The notes beneath the pieces are model-generated. The model was not told where the DNA came from. It made no database searches and saw nothing but the letters and a program-made list of their open reading frames with translations. A stretch of DNA of 64,000 nucleotides, taken from positions 32,335,562-32,399,561 of the forward strand of contig CM069599.1 of NCBI GenBank assembly GCA_035771175.1. Direction: 5' to 3'. The position numbers and the translations under genes are program-made. Of the stretch, positions 59,258 through 64,000 are shown one piece after another (positions within the stretch are counted from its first letter, which is position 1; the number at the start of each line of letters is the position of its first letter). Source of the DNA: Paratinospora sagittata. Taxonomy: Eukaryota > Streptophyta > Magnoliopsida > Ranunculales > Menispermaceae.

Positions 59258-60429
59258 ATGTCCAATAATCAAGAAGAAGATACAACCGAAGAAGTTCGAG
59301 AACATGCAGTTCCGAACCTCCAAATGCAAGCGTTGTTAGGGGAGATGAGGCGTATGTTGAGGAATGAATTAGAACCTATTCATGAGAGGTTGGATAGAGT
59401 AGAAGCGGGAACTCCTAGGGAACAACAACAAGGCATCCGCAACAGGTAGCAAGGTGGGCGTGTTCCGTGGCGGAATGTTGAGGACGAGGCCGAGTTGGAG
59501 CAGTTTGATGAGCCATATTTGAACCGGGGCAGGTTTGAGCGTGGGAATGGGAATCGAGAAGCTTGGATGGGTAGGCCTTGGAGAGATAATGATTTAGGAA
59601 ACATAAAGATTAAAATCCCATCTTTTCAAGGTAAAAGTGATCCTGAAGTTTATTTGGAGTGGGAAACTAAAATGGAGATGGTGTTTGATTGTCACAACTA
59701 CTCGGAGATAAAGAAGGTTAAGTTGGCTGCAATTGAATTCACCGATTATGTCATTGTTTGGTGGGATCAATTACTGATTAATCGGAGAAGGAATAGAGAG
59801 CCACTCGTGGACACTTGGGAGGAGATGAAAATGCTTATGAGAAAGCGTTTTGTACCCAGCCACTACTATAGGGGATTGTATCAAAAGTTGCAGAGGTTAT
59901 ATCAAGGTTCCAAGAGTGTGGAAGCATAATACAAGGAGATAGAAGTAGCTATGATCTGGGCTAATGTAGAAGAGGACCGGGAAGCCACCATGGCTAGATT
60001 TTTGCGCGGCTTAAATCATGAGATTGCGGACATAGTCGAGATGCAGCACTATGTTGAGTTGACAGATATGGTGCATCAAGCCATAAAGGTGGAGGAACAG
60101 TTCAAACGAAAGGGATTGGCTAGGAGGGGACAACCTATGGCTACCACCAGCCAGTGGAGGACAGCTCAAAAAAGGGACGAGCAGCAACAAAATAAGCCCA
60201 AATTTGAACCCTCTACGAATGTCAAACCAACGACCGCCTCTACTTCAGGTAACACTGAAACTTCAAATTCTAAAACACGTGATATTAAGTGTTTTAAATG
60301 TCAGGGGCGGGGACATATAGCCAGCCAGTGTGTAAACAAAAGGGTGATGGTGATAAACGCCCATGGAGAGCTTGAGTCGGAGAATGAGGAAGAAGCAGAT
60401 GATGCTGACATGCTACCAAACTTTGGTTA
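59258..60429 (+). pseudogene. gag of gypsy copy B with two in-frame stops
   Basis: Starts MSNNQEEDTTEEVREHAVPN. It holds a capsid region (KIKIPSFQGKSDPEVYLEW, LINRRRNREPLVDTWEEMK, RKRFVPSHYYRGLYQKLQRL) and a zinc knuckle (CFKCQGRGHIASQC at about 60295). Stops: TAG at 59447-59449 and TAA at 59927-59929, the latter shared with copy C. It ends by truncation after DADMLP. Confidence 0.9.
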
Positions 60430-60486
60430 GCTTTAGAAGTCCAAATCGGCGGCTGGTTAAAGTTAATCTTGCCTTTGGAGTTCCTT

Positions 60487-62613
60487 GGTTACCTTCAATA
60501 ATTCACCTACCTACCTTTGGAGTTCCTTGGTCTCCTCGGGATTACTCCTATAAGCAGGTCGGTTTGGAATTGATGCACCTGGTATGAAATCAATTTGATG
60601 TTCAATCCCTCGAATTGGAGGTAATCCATAAGGTACTTCTTCGGGAAGGACATCTTCAAACTCCTGCAAAAGAGAAACAATAACGCTCGGCAAAGCACCG
60701 ACGAGATCATTAGTACATAAAAGAGCCTCCTTGTACAAGAGTACAATAAGGGGCTGGTGTGAAAATAATGCTCTGTTGATCTCACTTTTTTTTGCAATGC
60801 AATTGAATTTTTCCTCTCTTGCTCTCACTATGGCTGAAATCTCCTCTCTTTCTTTTTCTCTCTGATCAATGTTTTTCTCTCTCTTTGTTTTCTCAATTTC
60901 GGCCTTCATTTCTTTTTCTTTCTTTTTTTCATTTGAGCTTTGCAACTTTAATTGGTCCTCCCGGACTTGTTTTGGAGCCAATGGCACAAGAATAATAGGC
61001 TGCCCTTTATGAGTGAAAGAATGCCTATTTGTGAATCCATCATGCTTAGCCCTCTTATCATATTGCCATGGTCTTCCCAACAATAAATGGCATGCATGCA
61101 TAGGAACCACATCACAAAGCACCTCGTCCTCATATTTACCAATGGATAATGCCACCAACACTTGCCTTGTCACCTTGATTTCACCACAGTCATTCAGCCA
61201 CTGAAGCCGATAAGGGTGAGGATGTTTCAAGGTAGTTAAGGCCAATTTCTCCACCAAATAAGTGCTGGCTACGTTTGTGCAACTCCCTCCATCGATAATG
61301 ACACTGCAAACTTTGTTATTTACAAAGCACCGAGTATGAAACAGGTTCTCCCTTTGGTTACTTTCTTCCTCCTTAACCGGCACATTGAGAACTCGCCTTG
61401 CTACCAATAAATCTCCAAGCACAGCATTTTGCTCATCATCGGCATCCTCCAAAGGTGGCATGTTAGCATCATCTGCTTCTTCCTCATTCTCCGACTCAAG
61501 CTCTCCATGGGCGTTTATCACCATCACCCTTTTGTTTACACACTGGCTGGCTATATGTCCCCGCCCCTGACATTTAAAACACTTAATATCACGTGTTTTA
61601 GAATTTGAAGTTTCAGTGTTACCTGAAGTAGCGGCGGTCGTTGGTTTGACATTCGTAGAGGGTTCAAATTTGGGCTTATTTTGTTGCTGCTCGTCCCTTT
61701 TTTGAGCTGTCCTCCACTGGCTGGTGGTAGCCATATGTTGTCCCCTCCTAGCCAATCCCTTTCGCTTGAACTGTTCCTCCACCTTTATGGCTTGATGCAC
61801 CATATCTGTCAACTCAACATAGTGCTGCATCTCGACTATGTCCGCAATCTCATGATTTAAGCCGTGCAAAAACCTAGCCATGGTGGCTTCACGGTCCTCT
61901 TCTACATTAGCCCAGATCATAGCTACTTCCATCTCCTTGTATTATGCTTCCACACTCTTGGAACCTTGATATAACCTCTGCAACTTTTGATACAATCCCC
62001 TATAACAGTGGCTGGGTATAAAACGCTTTCTCATAAGCATTTTCATCTCCTCCCAAGTGTCCACGGGTGGCTCTCTATTCCTTCTCCGATTAATCAGTAA
62101 TTGATCCCACCAAACAATGACATAATCGGTGAATTCAATTGCAGCCAACTTAACCTTCTTTATCTCCGAGTAGTTGTGACAATCAAACACCATCTCCATT
62201 TTAGTTTCCCACTCCAAATAAACTTCAGGATCACTTTTATCTTGAAAAGATGGGATTTTAATCTTTATGTTTCCTAAATCATTATCTCTCCAAGGCCTAC
62301 CCATCCAAGCTTCTCGATTCCCATTCCCACGCTCAAACCTGCCCCGGTTCAAATATGGCTCATCAAACTGCTCCAACTCGGCCTCGTCTTCAACATTCCG
62401 CCACGGAACACGCCCACCTTGCTGCCTGTTGCGGATGCCTTGTTGTTGTTCCCTAGGAGTTCCCGCTTCTACTCTATCCAACCTCTCATGAATAGGTTCT
62501 AATTCATTCCTCAACATACGCCTCATCTCCCCTAACAACGCTTGCATTTGGAGGTTCGGAACTGCATGTTCTCGAACTTCTTCGGTTGTATCTTCTTCTT
62601 GATTATTGGACAT
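60487..62613 (-). pseudogene. gag-protease of gypsy copy C with one in-frame stop
   Basis: MSNNQEEDTTEEVREH to the stop at 61942-61944, then the same frame continues MIWANVEEDREATMARFLHG, with a zinc knuckle (CFKCQGRGHIASQC, about 61540-61580). The aspartic protease region reads IIDGGSCTNVASTYLVEKL near 61290; Ty3-type proteases normally have D-S/T-G, so D-G-G is a variant also seen in some plant lineages. A Lys/Glu-rich linker follows, and then the RT entry region. Confidence 0.9.
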
Positions 62614-62869
62614 ATTTAGAATCTGCAAAACAAGGTTAGAATCCTCACAAGCACTCCCTCACTTTTCACTCAAGAATTTGATACACTTGCACTCGTGTTT
62701 TCACTCTAAGCGGCTTTTACCCTCTTATGGTCTCACACACTCTTGCCTTTTTCCACTCTTTTGTCTCTCCTTTAGTTCTTAATCAAACTTCAAGAAACTA
62801 ATTCAAAATAATCTAGCAGCAATTCAAAAATGAGTAACAACCAAAACTCATCAAAAGATCAAGAACATG

Positions 62870-63040
62870 AATAAGGTGAGAAACAAGATTGAAAAGAGGA
62901 AATTTCTCACTGGAATCACTTTTCTTCTCTTTTTTTTTTTTTTTTTTTTACTGCAGGATCAAGAACATGAATAAGGTGAGAAACAAGATTGAAAAGAGGA
63001 AATTTTCTTACTGGAATCACTTTTCTTCTCCTTTTTTTTC
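62870..63040 (-). repeat. Leader tandem repeats of copy C, two units
   Basis: Same unit as in copy B, with A-runs (T on the plus strand) at 62930-62949 and about 63030-63040. Confidence 0.85.
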
Positions 63041-63448
63041 TTTTGATGATTTTGTTTTTCTACTGCATGGAATAGGAAATAGAAAAAAAATGAAAATAAA
63101 AGATAGTCAAACTTATCTTAGAACCAAAGCTCTGATACCAAATGATATGAACTCCACCAACAATTGTGATGAAACTCAATAACAATGATGGATTAGAACC
63201 CCAAGATCGTGTAGACAAGATTGGTTGAGCCTTAACCCGTCACCTAAGCAGATGAAAACCAAGACTACGAAAGATTGAAAACGCCACACCAAGATTCAAC
63301 AATCAAGGTGATAAGTTTGGTTGTTTGAACGCCACAAGATTAACTTGATAAGTTCAAGAGTTCTTTTAAGAACCAAGAGGACACAAGACCTCACAAGATT
63401 AACTTGATCTCAAAAACATAATGTGTCATTCAAATTCGAGCTACCCTC

Positions 63449-63775
63449 TATTTATACTTGTAACAACCCTCCAAGAATAGGAAAAGTCATAACTAAATTC
63501 AAACATAACCAGCCGCCGATTTGGACTTCTAAAGGTAACCAGCCGCCTCTTTTGACTTCTAAAGGTGGCTAGCCGCCTCTTTGGACTTCTAAAGGTGGTT
63601 AGCCGCTTCTTTTGACTTCAAGCCGCTTCTTTGGACTTTTAAAGCTAACCAGCCGCCGATTTGGACTTCTAAAGCTAACCAGCCGCCGATTTGGACTTCT
63701 AAAGGTGGTTAGCCGCTTCTTTTGACTTCAAGCCGCTTCTTTGGACTTTTAAAGGTAACCAACCGCCAATTTGGA
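63449..63775 (-). promoter_or_regulatory. LTR promoter of copy C: GCC-box repeat array and TATA box
   Basis: Array 63508-63775 with five AGCCGCC and four AGCCGCT units on the plus strand. TATAAATA on the minus strand is at 63449-63456. Confidence 0.7.
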
Positions 63776-64000
63776 CTTCTAAACTTAGTCAAAAATAGCT
63801 AATTGACTAAGTTCAATGTATTTGATGACATGGACAAATTAACTTCATCAATTGCTTTGATGACATGGACTAAGCTTTGATTATTATTTGAACCCATCTT
63901 GGTCTTCTTAGAATCAGCCAAATTCTCTTGGATTAGCCCATTTTGTGCTTCCTTGAAACGTTTGGTTCTAAGTCTTGTAATTGGACCACTTGGAAGTGAC

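Larger units (their letters stand above)
57866..60459 (+). mobile_element. gypsy copy B: LTR, PBS, leader and gag, truncated
   Basis: Plus strand: the tail of pol merging into the LTR (57866-58634, ending GTTCATATCA), PBS TGGTATCAGAGC at 58637-58648, leader with tandem repeats, and gag from 59258 to about 60418. There the sequence jumps to a 36-bp LTR-type unit (60424-60459). No pol is present. It forms an inverted repeat with copy C. Confidence 0.88.
60460..64000 (-). mobile_element. gypsy copy C: LTR, PBS, leader, gag, protease, start of reverse transcriptase; truncated
   Basis: Minus strand: the LTR extends from beyond the right edge to 63143, PBS complement GCTCTGATACCA is at 63129-63140, then the leader, gag from ATG at 62613, protease and the first residues of the RT region (IEHQIDFIPGASIPNRPAYR). 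It stops near 60487, where an 'ACCAAGGAACTCCAAAGG' phrase is duplicated. The LTR start is not defined in the window because the pol tail appears to merge into it. Confidence 0.9.

Noticed and set aside
1..64000. Bacterial-type features (operons, CRISPR, integrons, phage)
   Set aside because: Spliced genes, plant protein families and plant transposons show a plant nuclear genome; no direct-repeat/spacer array was seen.

Overview
The window is nuclear DNA from a flowering plant, most likely a eudicot. It has spliced genes with long AT-rich introns, and its proteins are closest to Arabidopsis families (FIP1/FIPS5, NIP aquaporin, two-exon seipin, T7-type organellar RNA polymerase). It also carries heavy loads of LINEs, Ty3/gypsy elements, MITEs and SINEs. 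No CRISPR array, operon, tRNA or rRNA gene is visible.

Layout. 122-4309 (minus) is the 5' part of a metallophosphoesterase-like gene that runs off the left edge, with a LINE relic in one intron. 6353-19930 (minus) is a complete nine-exon gene for a FIP1-type pre-mRNA 3'-end processing factor (1473 codons by my splicing). It has one GC-AG intron and nested DNA-transposon debris in intron 2. 20689-25235 is a decayed repeat block. 26687-27046 (plus) is a small single-exon membrane-protein gene. 27492-37225 is a nest of retrotransposons: a broken chromodomain Ty3/gypsy element holding a minus-strand non-autonomous LTR element (itself holding a SINE) and a solo LTR, followed by a truncated LINE. 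40965-44090 (minus) is a complete five-exon boric-acid-type NIP aquaporin (305 aa). 47583-49724 (minus) is a complete two-exon seipin (482 aa). 52651-53071 (minus) is a frameshifted fragment of a T7-type RNA polymerase gene. 55448-64000 is repeat DNA, dominated by three partial copies (A, B, C) of one gypsy family; B and C lie in inverted orientation and form arms of about 2.5 kb.

The host genes are unrelated single genes with no sign of joint function: RNA 3'-end processing, boron/small-solute transport, lipid-droplet assembly, phosphoesterase-like and a small membrane protein. The most unusual signals are in the repeats. The gypsy family at the right end has, upstream of the LTR TATA box, an array of roughly 20-30 bp repeats carrying the AGCCGCC (GCC-box) core. 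Its two gag copies share the same in-frame stop, and its leader holds a repeat of about 99 bp whose copy number differs between copies. In the host genes the notable points are a serine where group II NIPs have alanine at the predicted filter position, a GC-AG intron in FIPS5, and missing metal-ligand motifs in the phosphoesterase-like gene. All splice sites were placed by eye using GT/GC-AG signals, reading-frame continuity and recall of family proteins; no alignment was run.
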